A stretch of DNA of 64,000 nucleotides. Source: Heterodera schachtii (lineage: Eukaryota > Nematoda > Chromadorea > Rhabditida > Heteroderidae). Where the stretch lies: positions 1,054,001 through 1,118,000 of the forward strand of contig SIJG01000035.1 of NCBI GenBank assembly GCA_023374025.1, written 5' to 3'. This document shows, piece after piece, positions 11,178 to 22,657 of the stretch. Made by a program: the position numbers and the translations under genes. Within the stretch, counting starts at the first letter, position 1. The number at the start of each line of letters is the position of its first letter. The notes beneath the pieces were generated by a model. It was not told the DNA's origin. It made no database searches and was given only the letters and a program-made list of their open reading frames with translations.

Positions 11178-11525
11178 GCCATCAATCGGAAATTTTGGCT
11201 CACAAAAGAAGACGAAGAAAACGTTCAGAATCATTTCTGCGACCGCCTCAACAACCATCCACAAAATTTGCAACCTGCTGATTTAGAACAGCGAAAATTC
11301 AAATTTTGCACCTTTCTTTTCTTTGCCACTCTCTTCACACTAATCCCAATAATTTACTTCATTAACAAAGTGTCCACGGAACCGAGTGACATCAATGTTT
11401 GGTGTTTTTTGGCCATTAGCATTGCAACTTTTACCCTTTATGCCTACCCATTTGTGCAAAAATGTACCAATTTTAAACAATTGTTTACCAATGCTGCGCC
11501 CAATAACTTTGACGAAATGCCATGA
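11178..11525 (+). CDS. Small two-TM protein, VMA21-like (5' exon not found)
   Basis: The frame opens after an acceptor (AACTTAG at 11,171-11,177) and runs 115 codons to a stop, without an ATG near its start, so at least one upstream exon is missing. A polar N-terminal part is followed by two membrane segments separated by a short polar loop. The first, FFATLFTLIPIIYF, matches the spacing of the FF..L....P....YF segment typical of VMA21, the ER chaperone for V-ATPase assembly. The second (about WCFLAISIATFTLYAYPFV) is in the right place. Length fits the family. The call rests on this short match and could be wrong. Confidence 0.5.
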   Translation, partial: AINRKFWLTKEDEENVQNHFCDRLNNHPQNLQPADLEQRKFKFCTFLFFATLFTLIPIIYFINKVSTEPSDINVWCFLAISIATFTLYAYPFVQKCTNFKQLFTNAAPNNFDEMP

Positions 11526-13441
11526 AAATAGTTTGTTTTTCGTCGGCATAATTGAATTTGTAGATGAATTTTTAAACTATTAATAGATCATTATTTTCCT
11601 TTCTCAATTACCATCGTTTTATTAACGTAATATTATCATATAAATAGTGTTTGCTTTTGAATTCTTTTTTTGACAGTGTTTTGACTTTCCTTTGATATGT
11701 GTGATAAAAATTTGTTCCAAGGCTAAGGAAAATGGCCAATTATCAGAAAATTAAAAATCAAATTTGACTGAAAATTCTCAAAAATTTTGCTTTTAAATAC
11801 CGATGGAACGGATGAAATCCCAACGTTGGGGTTGGGAAATGCATGGTCAGCAAGACCAGAGTTTGTAAAAAAAATTTGAACTTTTTTCTAGTAGAATTGG
11901 GTATTTTTTAGAAAAATTTTAATTTTTTATGACTTTTCATATTTTCAACTATGTCCCATTTTTAGTTGAAAAATATAATATTCATTTAAAATACACTGCG
12001 TTATTATTTATGTTAACTTTTGTCCTTTTTAAGTAATTCAATAACCCAAACTTTCGAATAGCTTTATTTCCTCTTTTTCATATATATTTTTTTTTTACTT
12101 CCTTATTCTATTTTTTGAGAAAACTGTGCACTTTCCTATTTAAAATCCACAAAAAAATAATTTTTTTTTCAATGGATTTGGTGATGCATAAAGATTCATC
12201 CGTCAATTCTTCGTCACAAAAGGTGTGAACATTTTTGGCCAAAAAAAATGATAATAATGAGAGGTGCCGAAGCATTTGAAAAAGACGCCACCAAAATCCA
12301 AGCCCAACCGGACACATAATATTCGGCAAACAGCGAAAATAATAAGGCTTTTGGGGTACTGCCAATTTGGGAACCAATCTTGGCATAAACATTCTCTTCC
12401 ATCGCACCAATTATTCATGCTGTGTTCAGTAGTAATGTTACCCCAATTTGTCTGTGCCATTTTATGTTTCATAATGCCAAAATTGGCCCTTTTATTGGGC
12501 CGGGCCGTTCCTTTCCGGGCTCATTCATTGTAAGCACGGAAAACGCTCATTTTTCATGAGATTCTCTTAAGAAATGGACATTTCATTTTCGTAAGAAAAT
12601 TGCCTTGGTAGACAAAAATTTTTTAAATTATTTCTATATACAATAATTTTTACGATAAATATTTTTTTAATACTAATTAACATTCGCAAAAGATTTTTAT
12701 TTAAATATTTTTCCACATAAAAACTCCTAAAATTTGTTATTTCTTAAATTACATATTTAAGTGAGCTCATGTCTGAAGGGTACGCAGTTTTAATATCATT
12801 ATATTTCGCCATTATTATGTGAAAATGGCACAATTTTCATCTCATTTCAGCAGCTCTTCCCTTCTCTTTTAAGTGCCCTCCTCCCCCACTTTTTTTTTGG
12901 CATTTTACTCAAACCGTCGAATATTTCAGCGCCAGCTGAAGTCAAATTTGAACTCCAAATCCGCAAACGATGTGTAAGTTTTTCCGTGGCATCTCCAAAA
13001 ATATTTCCAATTTTCTTCTTTTTTATGCCATTTGCGCGCCATGCCATTTTCTCATCAAAATGTGTTGAGAAGAGAGGGGAGGAAAAGTGGTGTACTTATC
13101 CCCTTCTTCGCGGGGTTTGAAAAGCTGTCGGTACGGCACCGATGATTGGATGGCACTGACATATTTGGGAATGCCTTTTTGAGAAAACCTTTTATTTGGC
13201 TCGCCTACGCAACAAACATATATTTTTTTTAATTCCAGAAAAATATATGACGAATTTACCGGAAATAAATTTAATATAAATTGCGTCGCATTCGCTTAAA
13301 ATTTATTATTTAATTTTTATGGTGCCAAAATTATAAAAGTTTTCTCAGCATTATTAGCTCATGCACAAAGATTTTTTTTTTGATTTTAAAATCTTTTTAG
13401 TTAATAGAAATTAAAAAACCCTCATTAATTAAATCGCAGAA
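11526..13441. other. Long intergenic stretch with a possible gene relic
   Basis: Most is AT-rich and featureless. On the minus strand between about 12,530 and 12,205 two overlapping frames read like protein: one begins near 12,472, the other (12,402-12,214) contains a hydrophobic run. Neither has splice partners I can support. It may be a fragment of a membrane protein gene or chance. Confidence 0.3.
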
Positions 13442-14225
13442 ATGATGCAAAGAGAAAATGGCATTTCGCACTCCGGTGCAGAAAAGGAACGCAACCTTTT
13501 CCACCATATTCCACTTAATTCGGCACTTCTTGAGAATATGAACCGGGGTAAAGGGTTTCAAAAAATAATATAATTAATATGATTTTGTTTAAAATAAAAA
13601 TATTTAATTTAAGCGCTCTTCCAAGAGATCAAAGGACGCCAGGAGGAGTTCATGCGCGTGTTTAACGCCGGAAATGCCAAAGGGGCGGCCGAAATTTATG
13701 ACCCCGATGGTAAGCAAAGGAAATAAAAAAATAATAAAAATTTTCAATTAAATATTATTCCTTTCCATTAGGTTATTTTATGCCGAACGGTCATAGCCCA
13801 GTGAAGGGACGTAGCGGAATTGAGAAGTTCTTTCAGAAAGACATGGCCGATGGCGTGAGCAGTGCTCAGGTCAATTAACCATAAATTAATTAACTAATTA
13901 CCTTTTAATAATGTCAATTCGCGTAATGAATATTTACTTTTAAATTGAAATTATTAAATCAAAATATAAATATAGATAATCACTGAGGAGGTGAATGGCT
14001 CCGGCGACTGGGCCTTCGAGCGTGGCAGCTATCACTTGGAATGGTAATTAAAAATTTGAGCATTTTCTGATAAAAAAGATAAATTATTTTTTAACTAAAA
14101 ATCCCAAATTATGAAAATTTAAATATTAATTTTTTTTTTTAACTTTTAGTGCTCGTGGCACCGAGTCGGGAGCATATTTGCAGGTGTGGAAGAAAATCAA
14201 CGGCGCAGTGGCTGATCCACAATGA
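13442..14225 (+). CDS. SnoaL/DUF4440-like (NTF2-fold) protein (147 aa)
   Basis: Five exons, 13,442-13,547, 13,614-13,709, 13,772-13,869, 13,976-14,043 and 14,150-14,225, have GT-AG introns of 62-106 bp and agreeing phases. The start follows a CGCAG acceptor suitable for a spliced leader. The order of elements is that of the SnoaL/DUF4440 branch of the NTF2 fold: an N-terminal helix with EFMRVFNAGNAKGAAEIYD, a YFMPNGHSPVKGRSGIEKFF segment, then strands ending in YLQVWKKING. There is no signal peptide. Nematodes carry small families of such proteins of unknown biochemical role. Codon use is more GC-rich than in the neighbouring secreted-protein genes, as expected of a conserved, well-expressed gene. 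A poly(A) signal AATAAA lies near 14,421. Confidence 0.85.
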
Positions 14226-15036
14226 TTGCTTTAATGTGATCAAATCAGCCAGAGAATAATAAGAAGCTGATCTGTGAGGCGAAAGAATGGAGCAAAACAA
14301 AGGGGAAGAAAAATTGAAAAAGGAATTTGTAAAAATAAAATTAGTAATTTAGAAATTGTCCCCTTGTCGATTAATTGTGTTGTAATGAACGAGACAATTG
14401 CATAAATTGGCGAAGCATTCAATAAAGTGTTGCTTTTTAAAGAAGAAATGCATGGCGGATACCCCAAGGAAAAATGTAAAATTGAGGAAAAAATTATAAT
14501 TATATTTTTTCTATTTTTGAGGCTCGGATTTTTGGCCTTTTTCCTGAGCTGTTGCAACTTTTCAAATTTTTGCCCCATTTTTGGGTTTAAAAAAATTGCG
14601 CTTGGGCCGGAAATTTTAACATTGAAAAATTGACAGCCGGAAATTCTTCGTCGGATATTGTTTTTTTTTTTAATAATTTCCTCATACATTCTGCAACTTT
14701 ATCATAAGTAATATCATGGTTTGGCAAAAATATTTAATATATGTGAATTTCATGGCCAATTATTTGCATAATTGATTTTTTTACATATGATTTCGCTGTC
14801 GTAGGTTAAGCATGATGAAAATGAAAATTAAAACGTGTACATATAAACGCGAAAAGCAAAATTGGGCATTAATACGCTGAAAAACGCTTTAATAAAAATG
14901 AATATAATTTTATAGTCATTATTACAATTTTATATGGCATTTAACTCTCTAAATTATGTGAAATGTTGATATTAAATAAAAAAATGAATGAAAATTATTT
15001 TACAGATTTGATTTTAAAATTATTCCCAAGTTTTCC
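14226..15036. other. Intergenic
   Basis: The 3' end of the SnoaL-like gene with its poly(A) signal, then AT-rich DNA. An open frame on the minus strand at 14,240-14,689 overlaps the terminal region and has no supporting features. Confidence 0.4.
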
Positions 15037-16197
15037 ATGTTCTGCAAAGCTAACTTTCTTCTCGTCATTTTCGGAAGCATTGTTGACGGAACATTTGGAA
15101 GCGACAACGAAGACGAACAATGGGACGGGTATGAGAAACATGTTTCAACTCCTTTTTTTAATTTTAATATATGTTATTATTTTTAGTTTTGAGGTCATTA
15201 AAAGGGGCGAACGGATTTAAAGGGATTTTTTTTTAAATTTATTTTTATGCGGATAGCATTTATACATGAAGCATAAAAATAGAAAGATTTTATCAACCAA
15301 GTTTTCGAATTAAAGCGATTTATAAATAAATATATGAAATTATCCATTTCAGAATTATGTAACCAAATAAGTCTATTCTTAATTTTATCATCTGTTTCCG
15401 CAATTTGCAAAAAAAAATTCAAGAAAATGCAATTAAAAGTCAACAATTTTTTCTGCGGCAGCGCCATCGGAACCGCCAGACCTCAAAATACCTAAAATTT
15501 CTATCATAAATTAAAAAATAAATTTTCACACCCGACGAAAAAATGGTCGTCTTACTCGGCGTCAGGGAAAAATTTGTATCTTTGAGTGTTTTTTTCATTT
15601 TTTGTCATCAATTCAAACAATCATTTTTTTGGGGGGAGGGCCGGATTTTAGCACTTATTTTTAACACTTTTTTTAATCACTTTTATGTATAGGAAGATTT
15701 ATTTTTAAATTATTTAGGTTTTTTAATTTTAAATAATGCAACTTATTATTTTATTAATTTTTTATTTGAATAGAATTAGTTTATAAATATGCTCTTTTAT
15801 TTCATGCATAGTGCTTCTTCGTCAGCCACTCATCATGATGATGTTCATTATAATGCGTATGAAAATTCGGATTTTCTCCCTACCAGTCATGTTTTTGCTG
15901 CACTTACTCTACCAAAAGTAATTTGTTTAGCCTAGAACAATACCTAATTAATTAGAAAAAATTCAATTTCAGGCAAATCCCTTAAGAAAAGCGTTGTCTC
16001 TAAATTCTTCACCAATTTCGATGCGAAAATCGAATGAAAATTCTGACAAATTTGAGCTGCGCAGATATAAAAGTTTTAGCGAGGCAATGGATAGGGAAAG
16101 AGAAGAAAGGACAAAGAAGACCATGGCACAAATTAAATCTACAAAGTGGCACAGCAAATATTATGCCGCTGATCGTAAAAAAATAATATTTAAATAA
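15037..16197 (+). CDS. Novel secreted basic protein (140 aa)
   Basis: Three exons, 15,037-15,128, 15,812-15,917 and 15,973-16,197, join in phase. The signal peptide is encoded by exon 1 (residues about 1-20, MFCKANFLLVIFGSIVDG) and is followed by an acidic SDNEDEQWDG. Exon 2 is Ser/His/Asp-rich. Exon 3 is strongly basic: LRKALSLNSSP, then FELRRYKSFSEAMDREREE and a Lys-rich end (KYYAADRKKIIFK). I recognise no family and there are almost no Cys. The layout (signal peptide, short length, basic C-terminus) fits an exported effector candidate. The 683 bp first intron could hide another exon, although phase does not require one. Confidence 0.6.
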
Positions 16198-16557
16198 ATA
16201 CAAAAATAAACAGGAATCTGGCAATTAGGCACCACCCGAAAATCGGAATTTTAATGGGGATTTGTTAATAGATTTTGTCCAGAAATGTCTAATTTTTAAG
16301 AATTTTTTCGGGTAATTTTGAATATTTATGGAAAAGTTGGTCCAACGCTGCGCTGATATTAGGCGACTAAGATTGAAAAATTATTATTAGATTTTAACAT
16401 TTTTTGACCAAAAATTTTGAAAATAAATTCAAATTTTAGAATTAAAGTGACTAGAATTAATGTTTTTTTGATATACAATGATGACTAAGGTTAGAAGTTG
16501 TATGCATTAAAAATGTCATATGTTTGCGCATAAAATATGCAATCAAAAGGTGCTAGG

Positions 16558-17262
16558 ACAAAATTACAAAAGTATCAATGTGGGCGAAATTACAAAAAGT
16601 ATCAATGATCTTGGTTTTAAGAGGTAGAGCTCTACTTATCCCCTATTATATTAGAATTCTTTAAAAATTTCGCAAAAATAGCTCGAAATTTTAGACTCAG
16701 CAATTTTGACCCTAACTTTTTTGAAATTCAATAAAATTTTTCGAAATTTAACTGAATAATAGAAATCTTTGGCTATTTTTCATATCAAGTGCACAGTGTG
16801 TTTATTGACTATTTGAAAAATTTTAATAACGACCTTACATTTTTTGGATGACCATAAAAAAATAACACTATTAATTCCTTCATAACTTTTTCAGAAAAAC
16901 CAATTTTAAATTCGTTTATGTAATTAGATAGCCCAAAGATTTGACTATTATTCTTTTATATTTCGAAAAATTTTATTGAGTTTCAAAAAAGTTAGGGTCA
17001 AAATAGTTGAGCCTAAATTTTTCGAGCTTTTTTGCTTACAACTTTTTTGTAATTTTGCAAAATTTTTAAAAGAATACTAATATAATAGGGGATATGTAGA
17101 GCTAGCTACCTCTTAAAACCAAGATTGATTAATTTCATTAAGTTTAAGCTAAATTATGATTTTTAGTTAGCAAATAAAATAAAAATAAGTAATTAAATTT
17201 AAATATTTCAATCATTGATACTTTTGTAACTTCGCCCACATTGATATTTTTGTAACTTCGGC
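16558..17262. mobile_element. Foldback (palindromic) element of about 0.7 kb
   Basis: The left arm (about 16,558-16,800) and right arm (about 16,915-17,262) are long imperfect inverted repeats. Examples are ATTACAAAAGTATCAATGTGGG against the right-hand CCCACATTGATATTTTTGTAA, and GACCCTAACTTTTTTGAAATTC against its complement near 16,980. Each tip holds two direct copies of a roughly 25 bp phrase (ACAAAAGTATCAATG). No transposase frame is present. A transcript could fold into a long hairpin. Confidence 0.75.
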
Positions 17263-17399
17263 TCACCACGCACTAAAAATCTCTCAACTTTGCCATAAAA
17301 ACACAAAAAAGGTCCAAATATGTATTAAACGAGAGGTTAGGCGCCGCTTCGGGGCTCTGTTTTATTTTTAATAATTATAATAAATTTTGATAAAGAATT

Positions 17400-17725
17400 T
17401 AATAATAAAATTTATTATTCTTCAAAGTCTCATTTCTCTCCTCTTTATCTCTTTTTATCTCCCTGCTCCTTATATTTTTTCTTTTTGTCTTTTGCCACTC
17501 TTTCTCACCCAATGTCGCTCCGCTCTCCCCCTCTCCCTTTCTCTTTCCTCTGGCCTTACTCTCTCTCTTCCCTTTATCTCTCTTTCCCTTTCTATCTCTC
17601 TTTCCTCTTTTCTTCTTATCTCTATCTCTTTCCCTTACTCCACGCTTTTTATTTCTCTCTCTTTTTTCTTTTTCTTCTCCCCTTCTCTCTCTCTCTCTCT
17701 TCATCTCTTTCCCTCGCTCTTTTCC

Positions 17726-17780
<55 letters not shown>

Positions 17781-18080
17781 TTTCATCTCCTTTCTCTTTA
17801 TTTTTTCTTGGTCCCTAACTCTCTATCTTACCCCTTGCTCTGTCTCTCTCTTTCCTTTCTTTCTCGATTCATTTCTCTTTTCTTTCTTTTTTATAACAGT
17901 TTTGTCTTCGCCGTTTTTTCTTTCCTTCTTTATTTTGCAAATGCTTTTTATCCGTTTCTCTCTTTCTTTCCTTTCCTCTTCCTCCGCTTTCTATATGGCT
18001 CTGTCTCTCTTTCCTCTTTCATCTCTCTCTCTTCCTCTCACTCACTATTTCTCTCCCCTTCTATCCTCTCACTATCCCTC
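17400..18080 (+). repeat. CT-rich pyrimidine tract with (TC)n core
   Basis: The plus strand is almost all C and T over nearly 700 bp, with an uninterrupted (CT)n run of roughly 50 bp near 17,727-17,777. The long frames read here are low-complexity Ser/Leu/Phe or Arg/Glu/Lys artefacts. The strand asymmetry could favour triplex (H-DNA) structure and replication slippage. Confidence 0.85.
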
Positions 18081-18416
18081 GGAACTTTTGTATATTTTCG
18101 AGTTTTTAATTTTTCTGAACAATGCAATACATTAAAAATAAGCTAAGATTTTTCGAATTTTTTGCGTATATTTTGGAATTTCCTAAAAATCCTACCCTAA
18201 GGTGTATTTTTTAATTTTATTACATTTTTTTATAATATTTATCAAAAAACGAAGGCACATTCTCTTATATTCATCGGTAAATGCCGATTTCCAAGAATTC
18301 CAGGACGCAATGCCCAGATCCAAGGATATCCTTATAATCCAAGGACGAATGGGAGCCCTCTTTCTTAAAACTGACAATCAAAAATTAAAATAATTTAAGA
18401 ACTTTTTTAATTCAGC

Positions 18417-19241
18417 GGAAAAAACTATGAAACAAGACGAACTCCTCGCAAATTTTCTCAGCAGCCCTCTACCACCATTGCCACCAAGAAAAAATTCATC
18501 AAAGAATACCCGAAAGAGCACATCGATCAATGATCAACAGAATGATCCGAGTTGGATATATGATACCAAAATTACTATGGCCAATCATCGCGCAACAAAA
18601 CGTACCAAAATAGAACTAAGCTGACCAAACATGAAACGAACTTTCACAAACAATTTGGTCAAAATGTTTTTAACAGTAAGGACGGATCAACTGAATCTGA
18701 AAAACGATCTAATCAGCACACAAAAAAAAGTCCAATTAGCATATATGGACGAGAAGGACAAGAACCTACCGGCAACCAAAGTGATCAGAATAATCATGAT
18801 CAGCAAACTAAAAAGACATCCTCTGATAAGCAAAGGAAGGAAAAGAATAAAGACATTTCATTTGCTAAGAAAGTAGCCAAATATTTATCTGGGCATTCAT
18901 CTGACACCCAGAAAGATCAAAAGCCAACAAATCGCATGAAGGAAGCTGGATCAACTGGAAAGAATACTAATCAGACGAATGATGTACCTTCTATAAATAA
19001 CCAGCGTGATCAAATTTCTCAAAAAGCAACCAAAGATTTATATGGACAACCATCTGAAACCCCAAGTTATCAAAAGAAAGCAAATCGCATGAACGAAGCC
19101 GGACCATCGGAGAAGAAAAGCGATCAGAATGACAAAAGCGAGCTGAATGAAGGGACACCATCAGAAAATCAAATTGACAAAACCAAAACAAATCGCTTGT
19201 TAAAAGCAAAAGAAATTTTGCCCTTTCAACAGAAAGATTAG
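18417..19241 (+). pseudogene. Decayed Lys/Gln/Asn-rich repeat protein gene
   Basis: After an acceptor (AATTCAG, to 18,415) one frame stays open to the stop at 19,239 apart from three in-frame TGA codons at 18,531, 18,543 and 18,561. No TAA or TAG interrupts it over about 270 codons. The product is hydrophilic, rich in Lys, Gln, Asn, Ser and Asp, with degenerate repeats around YGQ(S/P)S and NRM(K/N)EAG. Shorter ORFs in the other frames at 18,427-18,624 and 18,631-18,876 overlap it. CGA-to-TGA transitions would explain the pattern, as would loss of an intron boundary. No signal peptide exon is visible. A TIR element begins 10 bp after the stop. Confidence 0.5.
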
Positions 19242-19250
19242 ATACATTTA

Positions 19251-19902
19251 TTAGGGATGTGTGAGAAATGAATTTTTACCGAGAATTGAAAAATGACACC
19301 GAGAAACGAGACCGAGAAGTGAAAAACCCGAGAAATTTCTCGAGTCGCGAACCGAGAAATTTTAATGAAACTAATTTAAATGTAATTTTTTAAAGTTTAA
19401 AACACATAAAAAGGGGGTGGGTCAATCGGAATTCTGTGAAGGAGTCTCAACATCAAATTGACGACCTTTTATGCGTTTAAAAACTCTTAAAAAATACCAA
19501 TTATTGTGATTTTGAGCCAGTTTTTATAAAATGAAAAACAGTTTTTTTTTGGATTCAGGCAGTGCCGTTAGGCTCGCCGTCTGGGAAAAAATTGGAAATT
19601 TGACCCTTTTTAACAGATTTTCACAGAAAATAGCAGTTTTAGGTCAAATTTTGAAATTTAGATGAATTTTGGGGACCGGTAGAGCTTATAGCCGCAGACG
19701 GGAGAAATGTTCTGGATTTTAATTGAATTTTGTTAGTTCAAAATTTTAATAATGACCTCTTTAGCCCCTTCTCTGGCGACCCTCGTCCGCAAAAAATTTC
19801 TTGGTTTCCGAGACTAAAAACCCTGGACCGAGACCGAGAACCGGAAAACCCTAGAAATTTCTCTATAGAGAACCGAGAACTGAGACTCTCGCACATCCCT
19901 AA
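19251..19902. mobile_element. TIR element, about 650 bp, ends TTAGGGATGTG
   Basis: The left end reads TTAGGGATGTGTGAGA and the right end is the complement of TTAGGGATGTGCGAGA. Inside each end are runs of ACCGAGAA-type words, in inverted orientation between the two ends. The centre has no coding frame. It fits a non-autonomous DNA transposon. Confidence 0.7.
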
Positions 19903-21229
19903 CAATTATTAACATTGTTGATTATTTGGGCAGGGCTCCCATTTGTTAGGCTTTAGCCTTGAGGCTTTTTTCCAGGTCAAATTAAAAAAAGAGCTTGTTC
20001 TTGCTTTTTAAATGCAAATTTAATAGAAATTTTTAAATTATCGAAAATGCGCTACAACCTGCTAACAAAGCAGGCAAATTATTCAAAACATTAAATGGCG
20101 CATTTAAAACTTTCATCTGGAAGCCGTTTTATTTTGTGTATACATATTTTGGCACTTTCCTATCTTTCCTTTTTATTTTATTCTTTTCTTTATTCGGCTA
20201 CCTCACATTTATATTTATTATTCGTTGATTTTTTTTATTCCTTTATGATAAAAAGTGTAAATTACTTGACGACATATGGATGAGCTTAAAGAGAAGTTTT
20301 AATTTAAATTGACAGATGTTTCTAAAGAAATATCAGACAAATTCTTCAATTATATAAGCAATGGCTTTCGGCATTAATAATTATTTGAGGTTTTCCGATA
20401 ATGAATTTTAAAGAAAAAAAGAAAGCAGTCTGAAATATGTTGTAATCCAATAAAGAAAATTTGTTGAAATGTTAATTGAATCACAGATAATGCGCTTTTA
20501 TTCGGTCTCAATTTTTTAGATGTGTTTACAACATAATCATTGGCTTATGGCAATCTTAAAAATGATTTCATAAATCTTAATATATTTTTGTTAACTAACC
20601 TTTTCCTTTTTTTCTCTATACTTATGTGTTTTTGTGCATTTTTCTATGCATATTCTATCTCTTCATGAATTATTACAACCCGATTTTTGAGCCAATAAAT
20701 TTTTTTTAGGGAACTGGGGTCCAGTGGTGCCGAAACACGCTGCCGGGAGATTTGAAAAATATAACACGCAAATCGTCTCACGTCAAAACGAGATTTTGTT
20801 TCGGTACGAGTTTAAGAGTGGAATTAGCACGAACTTAGTTAGAATTTCATTTGTTTCGGCCTTCAACTTTTATTGAGCTTATTGTCTCTACATACAAATG
20901 GATAAATACTATAAAATGTCATTAGCGTAAACAGACAGTTAAAGTTTCACGCAATTTTCATTTTATGAATCTGACAAATTATAGCACAAAAAATTCCAAT
21001 TTCTATGCTGAATTCGTCGCCAAAACTCACACGCTAAATTTCTCTTTTTCTCTGTTATCCAAATGAAATTGCCATATCATTTTTATAAAATATTTTACTA
21101 AATAAATCTGTCAATTTTTTGCAAAAATAATTTCAAGGACTAAATCAAAAAAAAAATTGTTGAGATTTGGCCAAAAAATGCTGATTTTATTTTTTAAAAT
21201 TGTTTATTAGATATTTCATCTATTTGAAA
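19903..21229. other. Intergenic, no supported gene
   Basis: AT-rich DNA upstream of the chemoreceptor gene. A hydrophobic frame at 20,095-20,283 has no splice partners. Near 20,710-20,830 the base composition is less AT-rich (for example GTGCCGAAACACGCTGCCGGG), perhaps an old repeat. Confidence 0.4.
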
Positions 21230-22657
21230 ATGAGTTTCTTCGATAATCCAATTGTTCTGAATGGTGGAAAGGCATTCTTTGCCTTTTTGATGCTTTTCTC
21301 CAACGGATTGTTGGTGTTCGTCTCGTTTAAAGCAAAGTATTTTATTAATTACTATTAATTTGCATTATTTAGATAATAGTTAATTCAAAATTTTCCCTTT
21401 AAGGTTCCTCAACAGCACCTGCAATTGGCTTATCACGGCCAACTCGGCATGCATTGCCATCTATTCGTTCACTTATTTTGTCCAATTTGGCATTGTGTTG
21501 ATCAGTCCCTCCGGCATTCCCCTCTGGTTTTGTTGTCTGCTCGTCTCCGTCCCGCTGTTCGCCGTCTGTTGCCAATACATTCTGTTCCCAGTGATCGCTT
21601 TGGACAGATTGATCGGAGCCCTTTTTCCATTTAAGTAAGTAATAATATAATTTACAAATCTTCAAACGCCCAGCGGCGGGGGGTCTTTTTTTAACCCCCT
21701 CGTAGGAAGGCACAAATTTTTGGTCAAACTTTAAGAAATACTGGTAATTTAAATTAATTATCCAGGCAAATGGGCAAACGTTATAAGCGCCGTTTCATGT
21801 TATTTGCATTAATTGCCTCAATTTCGTTTGCCATTTTTATGCTGGCCGCCTCAATCAACAAATCCATCATTCATTTCTCTGAAAAGTAATTTCCCATTTG
21901 TTTCTGTAGTTAAGAAAAAATAAAATGAATTTAAAAATATAAAAAGTGATTTATTATTATAGAATTTATGAAAATTTAAATATAATAATTTTTTTTTGTA
22001 ATTTAAAAAAAAATCAAAGTTGGCCGCGTCATAGCTTGGCAAAACTTATATTTGCTTTTAAACTTTAGTTCGGTTCTTTGCATGACTTCTGATCCGACTC
22101 CTGCCTATTTTACCAATTGTAGTTGGGTGCTCAACATTTGTTCGGTCATTCTTTATATGGCACTTTGGGTTCGGATCAAGCTGATGTCATTCTCCACTGC
22201 TTCAGGAGGCATTTTAAAATTCAAAAATTCAATAAAAATTTTTTTTGTAATTTCAGAAATGCAATCCAACGAAACAGTCACTCGGAAAGTCCTCTTTTCG
22301 CTGATGACCATTTTTTTGGTCGAAACTTTTGGTTGGGTGTCCAATTGGTCAGTGAAATTGACGCTGAATCAATTTGGTGCCGGCCCAATGACACAATGGT
22401 ACGTGCTCAGTTACTGCTCGTTCTCGATGCAATTTGCTTTGGCACTTTATGCACCAATTCTTTACGTGCTGAGGTAAATGTGAGCTAATGAATTAATGAT
22501 AAATAAAAATAAATTAATAAAAAAAAGATTTATTTATTAAATTAATTTTAATGTCTCGCTCTTTAGCAGTGAATACCGTTCGGCGTTTCGTCTGGTGTTA
22601 GGAATTGACAAAAGTTCACCCAAAACCAGCATCATTCATGTTGTCCCAATAAACTGA
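21230..22657 (+). CDS. Seven-TM chemoreceptor, srsx-like (301 aa)
   Basis: Exons 21,230-21,336, 21,404-21,634, 21,766-21,885, 22,069-22,208, 22,257-22,473 and 22,567-22,657 agree in phase. The protein has about seven hydrophobic segments. The end of TM3 reads FPVIALDRLIGALFPF, the D-R-hydrophobic signature of nematode srsx and related serpentine receptors, followed by a basic loop (MGKRYKRR). An NxT site lies in the first outer loop (NSTC). The short C-terminal tail ends in HVVPIN. The intron at 22,209-22,256 is 48 bp, starts with GC and is a multiple of three, so its retention would leave the frame open but add a hydrophobic insert in the third inner loop. The role would be odour or taste sensing at cilia. 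Confidence 0.85.

Noticed and set aside
12847..13047. 66-codon basic minus-strand frame
   Set aside because: No signal peptide, no splice partner and no recognisable motif.
14240..14689. 149-codon minus-strand frame
   Set aside because: It covers the 3' untranslated region of the SnoaL-like gene, including its poly(A) signal, with no motif.
17387..18146. Long Ser/Leu/Phe open frames and an Arg/Glu/Lys frame on the other strand
   Set aside because: They translate a CT-rich simple tract; any frame is open there and no start, splice or family evidence exists.
20095..20283. Hydrophobic 62-codon frame
   Set aside because: T-rich DNA gives hydrophobic frames by chance; no conserved or splice features.
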